A stretch of DNA of 9,498 nucleotides from Alphaproteobacteria bacterium. GTDB taxonomy: Bacteria > Pseudomonadota > Alphaproteobacteria > Puniceispirillales > Puniceispirillaceae. The notes below the pieces were generated by a model. It worked only from the letters and a program-made list of their open reading frames with translations, had not been told where the DNA came from and ran no database searches. The translations under genes were made by a program, and so were the position numbers. The stretch lies in the NCBI GenBank assembly GCA_016780695.1, contig JADHLK010000051.1:1-9498 (forward strand). Direction: 5' to 3'. Positions 1-6,592 of this stretch are shown here, one piece after another. Position 1 is the stretch's first letter. Each line of letters opens with the position of its first letter.

Positions 1-1171
1 TGACCGTCTCACCGAGGCGCAGGCTGCCCTGATCCGGGCTTTCCTGATCAGTCAACATGCGGAACAAGGTGGTCTTACCGGCCCCGTTCGGGCCGATCAC
101 GCCGACAATACCGCCGGGCGGCAAACGGAAAGACAAACCCTCAATCAACAGCTTATCTCCAAACCCCTTATCCAGCCCCTCTGCTTCAATCACGATATTG
201 CCAAGGCGCGGGCCGGGCGGGATGGTGATACGGGTGGTTTCTTCCCGCGCGGCCTGCCCTTCTTCCAATAATTTTTCATAGGCATTGATACGGGCCTTTG
301 ATTTGGCCTGGCGGGCTTTCGGGGCGGCGCGCACCCATTCCAGCTCCCGCGACAGGGACTTAACCCGTGCATCGTCTGCCCGGCCTTCCTGTTCCAGCCG
401 TTTTTGTTTTTGTTCCAGCCAGCCGGAATAATTACCCTGATAGGGGATGCCCTGGCCGCGATCCAGCTCCAGAATCCAGCCAGCCACCTCATCCAGAAAA
501 TAGCGATCATGGGTGATGGTCACGACAGTGCCCGGGAAATCATGCAAAAACCGTTGCAGCCAGGCGACTGATTCCGCATCCAGATGGTTGGTCGGCTCAT
601 CCAGCAGCAGCATATCCGGCGCGCTCAATAACAGGCGGCACAGGGCTACCCGCCGCTTTTCCCCGCCTGATAATTTGGTTACATCCGCATCACCCGGCGG
701 CACCCGCAGCGCATCCATCGCGATCTCAGCCTTGCGCTCTATGTCCCAGCCATCCAGCGCATCTATCTGTTCTTGCAGCTCAGCCTGTTCGGCAATCAGA
801 TTATTCATCTGCTCATCGGTCATTTCCTCAGCAAAGCGAGCCGAGACCTCATTGAACCTGTCCACCAGCTCCTTGGCCTTGCCCAGACCGCCCATCACAT
901 TGCCTGCCACATCCAGCGAGGTATCCAGATCCGGCTCCTGGGCCAGATAGCCTATGGAAATCCCCTCAGCAGGCCAAGCCTCACCGCTGAAATCTGTCTC
1001 TATGCCTGCCATGATCCGCAGCAGCGTGGATTTACCCGCCCCGTTCAGCCCCAGCACGCCGATCTTGGCCCCGGGCAGAAAGGACAGGCTGATATTCTTC
1101 AAAACTTCCTTGCCGCCGGGCCAGACCTTGCCCAGCTGCTGCATCGTATAGACATATTGCGGATTGGCCAT
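1..1171 (-). CDS. ettA: Energy-dependent translational throttle protein EttA (ABC-F ATPase), C-terminus outside window
   Basis: EttA binds the ribosomal E site and couples the ATP/ADP balance to entry into elongation. The 390 codons visible here read without interruption; E. coli EttA has about 555 residues, so roughly 70% is present. The protein starts MANPQYVYTM, as in the family. ABC domain 1 has Walker A GLNGAGKST (41-49), the signature LSGGE (about 167), Walker B with the ABC-F hallmark LLLDEPTNHLD (188-198; catalytic E192) and the switch THDRYF (about 220). A charged linker follows (about 250-310, including LEWVRAAPKARQAKSKAR), the ABC-F inter-domain arm that contacts tRNA. Domain 2 begins after IPPGPRLG, with Walker A GPNGAGKTT (360-368); its signature and Walker B lie beyond the window edge. 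There is no transmembrane segment, as expected for a cytosolic factor. GNYSGWLEQK and the start of the protein favour EttA over Uup or other ABC-F members. The ribosome binding site is weak. Confidence 0.96.
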   Translation of the reverse strand, partial: MANPQYVYTMQQLGKVWPGGKEVLKNISLSFLPGAKIGVLGLNGAGKSTLLRIMAGIETDFSGEAWPAEGISIGYLAQEPDLDTSLDVAGNVMGGLGKAKELVDRFNEVSARFAEEMTDEQMNNLIAEQAELQEQIDALDGWDIERKAEIAMDALRVPPGDADVTKLSGGEKRRVALCRLLLSAPDMLLLDEPTNHLDAESVAWLQRFLHDFPGTVVTITHDRYFLDEVAGWILELDRGQGIPYQGNYSGWLEQKQKRLEQEGRADDARVKSLSRELEWVRAAPKARQAKSKARINAYEKLLEEGQAAREETTRITIPPGPRLGNIVIEAEGLDKGFGDKLLIEGLSFRLPPGGIVGVIGPNGAGKTTLFRMLTDQESPDQGSLRLGETV

Positions 1172-1373
1172 TGTGGGATACCTGCCTTTTCTTTTGTGCC
1201 TGATGCGGCTTTGCCGAACCGAAAGCCGCCCGACCAGTGGTAAAGGAATTTATCCGATTTTTCCAGCCTTGATGCGAAATTCCGGGGGTGTGGCGGGTGG
1301 GTGCGCTCCCTCTTTGCCTGTTGGGGGCGGCTATGCTAGAACGAGGGCAGATTGAAACAGGGGAAAGAGGCTG
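1172..1373. other. Divergent intergenic region between ettA and the YggT-like gene
   Basis: These 202 bases must carry the promoters for both divergent genes. No strong consensus promoter is visible. On the plus strand, TATGCT (1332-1337) is a possible -10, but the only decent -35 (TTGCCT, 1314-1319) is just 12 bases away. On the minus strand, TTCGCA (1278-1273) and GATAAA (1254-1249) are separated by 18 bases and form a weak candidate for ettA. The region also contains the hairpin listed separately. I see no small ORF or RNA gene in it. Confidence 0.5.
1205..1229 (-). repeat. Inverted repeat (hairpin) in the ettA leader
   Basis: GCGGCTTT (1205-1212) and AAAGCCGC (1222-1229) form a perfect 8-bp stem around a 9-base loop. 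In ettA mRNA it would sit about 33 bases upstream of the start codon. Neither strand has a T run after the stem, so it is not a standard intrinsic terminator. It could be a leader structure or an operator; the sequence does not decide between them. Confidence 0.45.
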
Positions 1374-1724
1374 ATGAACGGCATTTTGCCATTTTGGGTG
1401 ATGCTTTTAGATACAGCTCTGGGCCTATTGATGTGGGCCTTGCTGGGCCGGTTTGTGCTGTCAGTCTTTCTGGCTGAGAATACGCGGTTTTTCCTGATGC
1501 GCGGTCTTGTGTGGATAACCGATCCGGCCCTGCGGCTGTGCCGGGTGCTCACCCCTTCTATTCTGATAGCGAGGTTGCATCCGGTTTTTGTGGCCTGGCT
1601 GGTCTTTATGATCCGCTTTTACCTGCTGCCCCTTCTGGCAGGCTATGAGGTGGCCGGGTTTTTCGCCCTGCCGCTGGAAACTCTGGCCGGCAAGCTGACC
1701 AGCCAGCTGGTTGCCCTGATCTGA
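1374..1724 (+). CDS. Small integral membrane protein, YggT-like
   Basis: The 116-residue protein is strongly hydrophobic. A long apolar N-terminal segment (about residues 5-32) is followed by a more polar stretch, then a second membrane segment (about 68-92) and a hydrophobic tail. The central text ITDPALRLCRVLTP followed by an HPVFVAWL segment resembles the YggT family pattern of LT(E/D)PxLxPxRRxxP preceding an SP-containing membrane helix. YggT proteins are poorly characterised; some have been linked to osmotic stress or cell division, but no biochemical role is assumed here. The start at 1374 is supported by the purine-rich GGGAAAGAGG (1361-1370), ending 3 bases before the ATG. It stands alone on the plus strand, divergent from ettA and tail to tail with the next gene (4 bases between stops). 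The family call comes from recalled similarity and could be wrong; the membrane character is clear. Confidence 0.6.
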   Translation: MNGILPFWVMLLDTALGLLMWALLGRFVLSVFLAENTRFFLMRGLVWITDPALRLCRVLTPSILIARLHPVFVAWLVFMIRFYLLPLLAGYEVAGFFALPLETLAGKLTSQLVALI

Positions 1725-1728
1725 CAGC

Positions 1729-2085
1729 TTAATCTGCCGATTGTAGCTCTATTTGCCGGATCAGCTGGCCATCCGGGCCCATTTGCCAGAGCTGGCCCGG
1801 CACCTTCCCCTTGCCCGACAGCAATAACCACAGCCCCCCTTGCGGGCCAGCTGCTATCGCCTGCACAGACAGACCTGCAGGCAGGGTCAGCACGGCCTCG
1901 CCAGCCTGCTGGGCCGCATTTCCGGTCAGTTTGGCAAAATTCTGATAGAGGCCATAGCCGACCCCGGCCAGCGCCAGAATGATCAACACGCCCATCACAG
2001 CTGAGGCGATTTTCAGCCGGGCAACCATCTTATCAGACAGGCCAGCAGTTGCCCGCTTTTCATTTGCCGGATATGGTGCAGGCAT
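1729..2085 (-). CDS. Single-pass membrane protein, DUF6476-like, function unknown
   Basis: The protein has 118 residues. A short, charged, proline-containing N-terminus (1-22) precedes one transmembrane helix (about 25-48, rich in A, L, I, V and G), then an exported or periplasmic C-terminal part with a beta-strand-like pattern: LPAGLSVQAIAAG, GGLWLLLSG, GQLWQMGPDGQLIRQIEL. This layout matches small alphaproteobacterial proteins grouped as DUF6476, which I recall as occurring near RluA-family genes; that assignment is from memory. The start at 2085 is well supported: AGGGAAGAGG (2100-2091) lies 5 bases upstream. Met20 (2028) is a weaker alternative without a good ribosome binding site. The start codon overlaps the rluD start codon on the other strand, so each gene's upstream signals lie inside the other's coding sequence. 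The substrate or partner is unknown. Confidence 0.75.
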   Translation of the reverse strand: MPAPYPANEKRATAGLSDKMVARLKIASAVMGVLIILALAGVGYGLYQNFAKLTGNAAQQAGEAVLTLPAGLSVQAIAAGPQGGLWLLLSGKGKVPGQLWQMGPDGQLIRQIELQSAD

Positions 2086-3097
2086 GGAGACCTCTTCCCT
2101 TATTCAATTGACCGCCCCGCCTGAGGCCAATGGCACACGCCTTGACAGGTATCTGGCTGAGGCAAGCGAACAGCCCGGCCTCTCGCGATCACGCATCAAG
2201 GCTCTGATAACAGACGGCCAGCTGAAGTGCAACGGGGCGGTGCTGACTGACCCGGCAGCAAAGGTGCGCGGCGGGGCGGATTACCAGCTGTTTCTGCCAG
2301 CCCCGAAACCGGCAGAACCGCAAGCCGAGGCTATCGCGCTGGATATATTATATGAAGATGCCCATCTGATTGTGCTGAATAAACCGGCTGGCATGGTGGT
2401 GCATCCGGCCCCGGGGGCTGAGAGTGGCACGCTGGTCAATGCGCTGATCGCCCATTGTGGCGACAGTCTGAGTGGGATTGGCGGGGTGCTGCGGCCTGGC
2501 ATTGTGCACCGGCTGGACAAGGATACCTCTGGGGTAATGTTGGCGGCGAAGTCAGAACGCGCACATCAGCGCCTGTCAGAGATGTTTGCCGCCCATGATC
2601 TGGACCGGGTCTATCAGGGGCTGGTCTGGGGGCTGCCTGCGGCCAGAGAAGGGCTGATTGATGAAAAGCTAGGCCGCCATCGCCAGGACCGCAAGCGCCA
2701 GACAGTGACCCAAGATGGCCGGCCGGCCCGCACACACTACCGGATTTTGCGCGATTTGCCGCCCTTTGGCGGGCTGGCGGAATGTCGGCTGGAAACTGGC
2801 CGAACCCATCAGATCCGTGTGCATATGGCGCATATTGGCCATGGGCTGATAGGCGATCCGATCTATGGCAGGCCGCCGCGCGCTGGCCAGATGCCTGATC
2901 GCGTCTCCCGAGAGGCTTTGGCCATATTGCGCGCCTTTCCAAGACAGGCCCTGCACGCGGCACAACTGGGCTTCCGGCACCCGGTAACGGGCGAAAAGCT
3001 GGCTTTTGAGACCGCCCTGCCCGCTGATATACGCCAGCTGATTGACCGCATTGAACAGGCTATCGCCGCGCGGGCTGGCGGCGACCTGCTGCCTTGA
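2084..3097 (+). CDS. rluD: 23S rRNA pseudouridine synthase, RluA family, RluD-type
   Basis: RluD isomerises uridines in helix 69 of 23S rRNA (positions 1911, 1915 and 1917 in E. coli), late in 50S assembly. The 337-residue protein has an N-terminal S4 RNA-binding domain (about 18-75: TRLDRYLAE, LSRSRIKALI) and then the synthase domain. The family motif HRLDKDTSG spans 142-150, with catalytic Asp145. Other conserved elements are KPAGMVVHP (100-108), RPARTHYR (213-220), LETGRTHQIRVHMAHIGH (236-253) and the C-terminal RQALHAA (287-293). The S4 domain and the KPAGxVVHP text fit RluD better than RluA; RluC remains possible. The frame is open further upstream, but 2084 is the first ATG at which the S4 domain begins normally, and an earlier start (1979) would run deep into the opposing gene. 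The upstream ribosome binding site is weak. rpoH follows 85 bases downstream. Confidence 0.93.
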   Translation: METSSLIQLTAPPEANGTRLDRYLAEASEQPGLSRSRIKALITDGQLKCNGAVLTDPAAKVRGGADYQLFLPAPKPAEPQAEAIALDILYEDAHLIVLNKPAGMVVHPAPGAESGTLVNALIAHCGDSLSGIGGVLRPGIVHRLDKDTSGVMLAAKSERAHQRLSEMFAAHDLDRVYQGLVWGLPAAREGLIDEKLGRHRQDRKRQTVTQDGRPARTHYRILRDLPPFGGLAECRLETGRTHQIRVHMAHIGHGLIGDPIYGRPPRAGQMPDRVSREALAILRAFPRQALHAAQLGFRHPVTGEKLAFETALPADIRQLIDRIEQAIAARAGGDLLP

Positions 3098-3119
3098 TTT
3101 TGCCACTCTTGCAAGGCAG
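3089..3119 (+). repeat. Inverted repeat over the rluD stop codon and the rpoH promoter -35
   Basis: CTGCCTTG (3089-3096) and CAAGGCAG (3112-3119) form a perfect 8-bp dyad with a 15-base spacer. The left arm ends inside the rluD TGA stop, and the right arm overlaps the -35 element of the proposed sigma-32 promoter. No T run follows, so it is a poor intrinsic terminator. A protein-binding dyad or an end-of-rluD mRNA hairpin are both possible. It does not match the CIRCE element of HrcA. Confidence 0.4.
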
Positions 3120-3138
3120 GGTTGGACTCCCCATATAA
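3108..3138 (+). promoter_or_regulatory. Sigma-32 (heat-shock) promoter of rpoH
   Basis: CTTGCAA (3108-3114) and CCCCATATAA (3129-3138) are separated by 14 bases. The RpoH consensus is CTTGAAA, 11-16 bases, CCCCATnTA, so the -10 is a full match and the -35 differs at one position. Transcription would begin around 3144-3146, inside the G run. Placement directly before rpoH implies that the sigma factor boosts its own transcription, as described for rpoH of Caulobacter crescentus. Seen: the two boxes and their spacing. Inferred: activity and autoregulation. Confidence 0.82.
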
Positions 3139-3163
3139 GGGGGGGGTAAAAAATGGCAGTTCT

Positions 3164-3170
3164 AAGGAGG
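3164..3170 (+). promoter_or_regulatory. Strong Shine-Dalgarno AAGGAGG for rpoH
   Basis: AAGGAGG is a full anti-16S match, lying 12 bases before the ATG at 3183 and downstream of the ATG at 3153. The spacing is a little long, but it points to 3183 as the true start. If transcription begins near 3145, the ATG at 3153 would have a leader of only about 8 bases, whereas 3183 would have about 38. Confidence 0.7.
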
Positions 3171-3182
3171 AACACGCTCAAA

Positions 3183-4103
3183 ATGTCTGCCTCTAAAAAA
3201 TCAGCTTCTGCCAACCGGGCGCTGGTTCCAGCGCTCAGCCCGGATGGTAACCTGTCGCGCTATCTTGACCAGATTCGCCAATTTCCCATGCTGCAGGCGG
3301 ATGAGGAATATATGCTGGCGAAAAGCTGGGCAGAGCGCGGCGATGTAGAGGCAGCGCATCAGCTGGTAACCAGCCATTTGCGACTGGTTGCCAAGATAGC
3401 TATGGGCTATCGCGGCTATGGGCTGCCGCTGTCGGATTTGATTTCCGAGGGCAATCTGGGAATGATGCACGCGGTCAAGAAATTTGACCCGGAGCGCGGC
3501 TTCCGGCTGGCCACCTATGCGATGTGGTGGATTAAAGCCTCTATTCAGGAATATATCCTGCGCAGCTGGTCGCTGGTCAAAATCGGCACAACGGCGGCCC
3601 AGAAAAAACTGTTTTTCAATCTGCGCCGCATCAAGGGCCAGATTGACGCGATTGATGGCGGTGATCTGAAGCCGGAACAGGTGACCCATATCGCAGATGA
3701 GCTGAATGTCAGCGAAGCAGATGTCGTCTCGATGAACCAGCGCATGGCGGGCGGCGATCATTCGCTGAACGCGCCTGTTTCGATGGAGGGTGAGGGCGCT
3801 GGTGAATGGCAGGATTGGCTGGAGGATGACCGCACTGATCAGGAAACCAATTTTGCCGAGGCAGAAGAATTTTCCGCCCGCCAGACCCTGATGCAAGAAG
3901 CGCTGGCCGGGCTGAATGAACGCGAGCAGCGTATTATTGAGGCGCGCCGCCTGTCCGAGCCGCCGCTGACGCTCGAAGAGCTGGCCGCCGAATTTTCCGT
4001 CAGCCGTGAGCGCATCCGGCAAATTGAAGTCCGCGCCTTTGAAAAACTGGCAGAGGCGGTAAAATCCCGCGCTGCTGAGATGAAATTGCTGCCAGAGGGG
4101 TAG
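3183..4103 (+). CDS. rpoH: Heat-shock sigma factor RpoH (sigma-32)
   Basis: RpoH directs RNA polymerase to chaperone and protease genes after heat or misfolding stress. From 3183 the protein has 306 residues, close to the usual 290-300. Region 1.2 begins at LSRYLDQIRQFPML (24-37). Region 2 covers about 64-134 and includes DLISEGNLGMMHAVKKFD, the core-binding segment, and the aromatic RLATYAMWWIKASIQEYI, used for -10 melting. The RpoH box QKKLFFNLRRIK (140-151), which separates RpoH from RpoD, is intact. The region 4.2 helix-turn-helix LTLEELAAEFSVSRERIRQIE spans 262-282. The alternative ATG at 3153 adds ten residues (MAVLRRNTLK), but the AAGGAGG at 3164 and the promoter position argue against it. 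A sigma-32 promoter precedes the gene. It ends tail to tail with purA, with 8 bases between the stops. Confidence 0.96.
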   Translation: MSASKKSASANRALVPALSPDGNLSRYLDQIRQFPMLQADEEYMLAKSWAERGDVEAAHQLVTSHLRLVAKIAMGYRGYGLPLSDLISEGNLGMMHAVKKFDPERGFRLATYAMWWIKASIQEYILRSWSLVKIGTTAAQKKLFFNLRRIKGQIDAIDGGDLKPEQVTHIADELNVSEADVVSMNQRMAGGDHSLNAPVSMEGEGAGEWQDWLEDDRTDQETNFAEAEEFSARQTLMQEALAGLNEREQRIIEARRLSEPPLTLEELAAEFSVSRERIRQIEVRAFEKLAEAVKSRAAEMKLLPEG

Positions 4104-4119
4104 CCCCCAGCTCACCCCT
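4096..4119. repeat. Inverted repeat spanning the rpoH and purA stop codons
   Basis: AGGGGT (4096-4101) and ACCCCT (4114-4119) form a 6-bp stem around 12 bases that contain most of the rpoH stop and part of the purA stop. A competing tight hairpin is GGGG (4097-4100), TAG, CCCC (4104-4107). No T run lies on either side, so it is at best a weak bidirectional terminator for the convergent pair. Confidence 0.35.
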
Positions 4120-5404
4120 GAAACGGGTCGCGGACCAGAATGGTATCTTCGCGTTCCGGGCTGGTTGAGAGAAGCGCTACCGGAATACCGGTCAGCTCTT
4201 CCAGACGGCGGATATATTTGACCGCATTGGCAGGTAATTCTGCCCAGCTGCGCGCCCCCCAGGTGGTTTCTTGCCAGCCCGGCATTTCCTCATAAATCGG
4301 CGTGCAGGCGGCCTGAGCCGCGCTTTCGGCCGGAAACCAGTCGATTTTCTGGCCGTCCAGCTCATAGCCGACACAGATTTTCAGCACCTCAAACCCGTCC
4401 AGCACATCCAGCTTGGTCAGCGCCATGCCATTGATACCGGCGGTCAGCCCAGCTTGCCGGACCATCACCGCATCAAACCAGCCACAGCGCCGCTTGCGCC
4501 CGGTCACCGTGCCGAATTCCCGGCCCCGCTCACCAAGCCGGTCACCCTCGGCGCCAAAATCCTCAGTTGGAAATGGGCCAGAGCCGACGCGCGTGGTATA
4601 GGCTTTGGTAATGCCCAGCACAAAACCCGCCGCCGCGGGCCCGCTGCCAGAGCCGGTCGCCGCCTGTCCGGCCACCGTATTTGAGGAAGTCACAAACGGA
4701 TAGGTGCCATGGTCAACATCCAGCATCACCCCTTGCGCGCCCTCAAACAGAACCTGCTGATTGCGCCCCCTTGCCTCTGCCAGCACCTGCCAGCTGCGCC
4801 CGATATAAGGCAACAGCACCGGGATCACCTCTTGCAGATCAGCCAGCATCTGCCCGGCATCCACCTTGTCATGGCCGGTTGCCTCCAGCCAGACATTATG
4901 CCAGCTGGCCAGCTCTGTTATCCGCTCAGCCAGCCTGCCTGTATCGGCCAGATCGGCTACCCGCACGGCCCGCCTGCCGATCTTGTCTTCATAGGCCGGG
5001 CCGATGCCGCGGCCGGTGGTGCCGATTTTTGCTGTGCCGCGCAGGGCTTCTCTTGCCTTGTCAAGGGCAGCGTGTACAGGCAGGATCAGGGCCGCGCTTT
5101 CCGAAATCACCAGATTATCCGGGCCAATCGCCACCCCCTGCTCCCGCAGCAGGGTGATTTCCTTGACCAGATGGAACGGATCAATCACCACACCATTGCC
5201 GATCACTGACAGCTTGCCCGGTCGCACAATACCGGATGGCAGCAGCGAGAGCTTGTATTCAACCCGGTCAATCACCAGCGTATGGCCGGCATTATGGCCG
5301 CCCTGAAAGCGCACCACCATATCAGCCCGTTCAGAGAGCCAATCTACGATTTTGCCCTTGCCTTCATCCCCCCATTGCGCGCCGATTACTGCGACATTTG
5401 CCAT
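4112..5404 (-). CDS. purA: Adenylosuccinate synthetase PurA
   Basis: PurA joins IMP and aspartate, using GTP, to make adenylosuccinate, the committed step to AMP. The 430-residue protein is the usual bacterial length. The N-terminal GTP-binding loop WGDEGKGK is at 11-18, with catalytic Asp13. GGHNAGHT (35-42) carries His41, the second catalytic residue. GTTGRGIGPAYEDK (128-141) is the IMP-binding signature. FEGAQG (220-225), DHGTYPFVTSSN (231-242), GTVTGRKRRCGWFD (298-311) and LTKLDVLDG (329-337) are all present. Near the end, STSPERED (413-420) replaces the common STGP with STSP, a mild variation. It lies 30 bases after hisZ on the same strand, with an AGGGGATAGGG stretch upstream of the ATG as a likely ribosome binding site, so co-transcription is likely. 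Nothing suggests a defect. Confidence 0.98.
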   Translation of the reverse strand: MANVAVIGAQWGDEGKGKIVDWLSERADMVVRFQGGHNAGHTLVIDRVEYKLSLLPSGIVRPGKLSVIGNGVVIDPFHLVKEITLLREQGVAIGPDNLVISESAALILPVHAALDKAREALRGTAKIGTTGRGIGPAYEDKIGRRAVRVADLADTGRLAERITELASWHNVWLEATGHDKVDAGQMLADLQEVIPVLLPYIGRSWQVLAEARGRNQQVLFEGAQGVMLDVDHGTYPFVTSSNTVAGQAATGSGSGPAAAGFVLGITKAYTTRVGSGPFPTEDFGAEGDRLGERGREFGTVTGRKRRCGWFDAVMVRQAGLTAGINGMALTKLDVLDGFEVLKICVGYELDGQKIDWFPAESAAQAACTPIYEEMPGWQETTWGARSWAELPANAVKYIRRLEELTGIPVALLSTSPEREDTILVRDPFQG

Positions 5405-5434
5405 GTTTGCCCTATCCCCTGACGAAAAGAAAAC

Positions 5435-6592
5435 CTAATCCAGCGCCTCTGGTGTGCCCTCAATGGAGGCGACGATAAACTGGCAGCCTGTCTGGCTGGC
5501 CTCAGCACGGGCTTGTTTACTGCCTGCCGGATGCTGGCCCAGCACCAGCTGGCGGCCGCGCTCCGCATAGCCTAGCGCCGTGCTGAGCGGTATATCGCTG
5601 GGCAAATAGACCAGCACCGCCGGTTCTGGTTCCGGCAGGCCGCGCAACAGCCGTTCCATGTAAATAGACAGGCCGGAAGCAACCTCGTCATAGCCGGTGA
5701 TATAGGCCCCGCCTCTGGCCACCTCACCGCGCAATCCTTCAGCAAAAATTGAGAACGCCACCCCGGTATGATAGTCAAAACCGCGCCCTTCGAGCGGGTC
5801 CAGGGTTATCGGCAAATCCGGATAGGCTTCTTGCAAGCGCGCCGCCACCGCCAGCATATCTCTCAGCTGGCTGGCCGGCTTTTCCGGCAACGCCTCAGCC
5901 AGACTGGCCAGCCGGGCCGGATCACGGCCCCCAGCCTGAACCAGCTGCACCAGCAATTTGGCGCTCGGATGCTGCATCGCGGCCAGCGCATCGGCATCGC
6001 GTTCCCGCACGGCGCGCGCGCACGCTTCTGGCAGGGCCGTCTTGCTGGCTTCAACCAGCAGGTCAAACAGCCGCGGCACACCTATATCCACTGTCAGCTG
6101 GCGGATGCCTGCCTGTTGCAAGGCGCGCACACCCAGCACCAAAATCTCGGCAATAGCGGCCGTATCATCACGCCCGATCAGCTCTGCCCCAGCCTGCACC
6201 AGCTGGCGTTCCGGGTTCAGCACATCCGGGACCACCCGCATCACCTCTCCGGCATAAGCCAGACGCAGCGGCCGCGGCAAATGGGCCATGCGGGTGCCTG
6301 AAATACGGGCAATCTGGGCCGTCATATCAGCCCGCAAAGCCATCATCCGGTGCGAAACCGGGTCCATCAGCCGAAAGGATTTAGCCGCCAGGGCAGCCCC
6401 CGGCCCTTCATGCAGCAGCGTTTCCTCAAATTCCATCAGCGGCGGCTTTACCCGCCGATAGCCGAATTGGGCAAAGCTGGCCAGAACCGCCTCTATCGCA
6501 GCCGCATCCTGGGCCGCTTGCGGGTCCAGCAAATCGCTGAGGCCCGACGGCAGCAAGCCGCGCGCAGCATTGTTATCCTGACTGGTTGGCAT
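5435..6592 (-). CDS. hisZ: ATP phosphoribosyltransferase regulatory subunit HisZ
   Basis: HisZ is a histidyl-tRNA synthetase paralogue without aminoacylation activity. It pairs with the short form of HisG to catalyse and regulate the first step of histidine synthesis. The 385-residue protein begins GLLPSGLSDLL (12-22), the typical HisZ/HisS opening. It has a HisRS-like RADMT (87-91), a degenerate motif 2 around RQLVQAGAELIG (129-140), and LDPLEGRGFDYHTGV (264-278), corresponding to the HisRS histidine-binding segment. The sequence ends after about 385 residues without a full anticodon-binding domain, which favours HisZ over HisS. The start is the ATG at 6592; an adjacent in-frame TTG (6595) is less likely. 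The ribosome binding site is weak (GGGATGAT). hisG is not in this window. A strong inverted repeat lies upstream, between serA and this gene; purA follows. Confidence 0.9.
   Translation of the reverse strand: MPTSQDNNAARGLLPSGLSDLLDPQAAQDAAAIEAVLASFAQFGYRRVKPPLMEFEETLLHEGPGAALAAKSFRLMDPVSHRMMALRADMTAQIARISGTRMAHLPRPLRLAYAGEVMRVVPDVLNPERQLVQAGAELIGRDDTAAIAEILVLGVRALQQAGIRQLTVDIGVPRLFDLLVEASKTALPEACARAVRERDADALAAMQHPSAKLLVQLVQAGGRDPARLASLAEALPEKPASQLRDMLAVAARLQEAYPDLPITLDPLEGRGFDYHTGVAFSIFAEGLRGEVARGGAYITGYDEVASGLSIYMERLLRGLPEPEPAVLVYLPSDIPLSTALGYAERGRQLVLGQHPAGSKQARAEASQTGCQFIVASIEGTPEALD

Noticed and set aside
1314..1337. Promoter TTGCCT ... TATGCT for the YggT-like gene
   Set aside because: The 12-base spacer is too short for a sigma-70 type promoter, and no better -35 is found at 16-18 bases.
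1689..1715. Possible terminator hairpin at the end of the YggT-like gene (GGCA...TGCC with inner ACCAG...CTGGT)
   Set aside because: It lies inside the coding sequence, has a 4-base bulge and no T run. Coding constraint explains it as well.
1979..2083. Upstream extension of rluD to the ATG at 1979
   Set aside because: It would add 35 residues unlike the family N-terminus and run deep into the well-supported minus-strand gene.
3101..3119. CIRCE-like element near rpoH because of the CACTC text
   Set aside because: The CIRCE inverted repeat needs TTAGCACTC and GAGTGCTAA; the second half is missing.
2436..3214. Several minus-strand frames opposite rluD and the rpoH promoter
   Set aside because: They conflict with rluD, which has intact catalytic motifs, and show no family resemblance.
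3201..4115. A 304-codon open frame on the minus strand across rpoH
   Set aside because: It lies wholly opposite a confident RpoH, its translation shows no recognisable domain or motif order, and it arises from codon bias in the GC-rich sense gene.
4681..5209. Overlapping plus-strand frames opposite purA
   Set aside because: They are rich in proline and alanine with no motif, and overlap each other as well as the confident purA.
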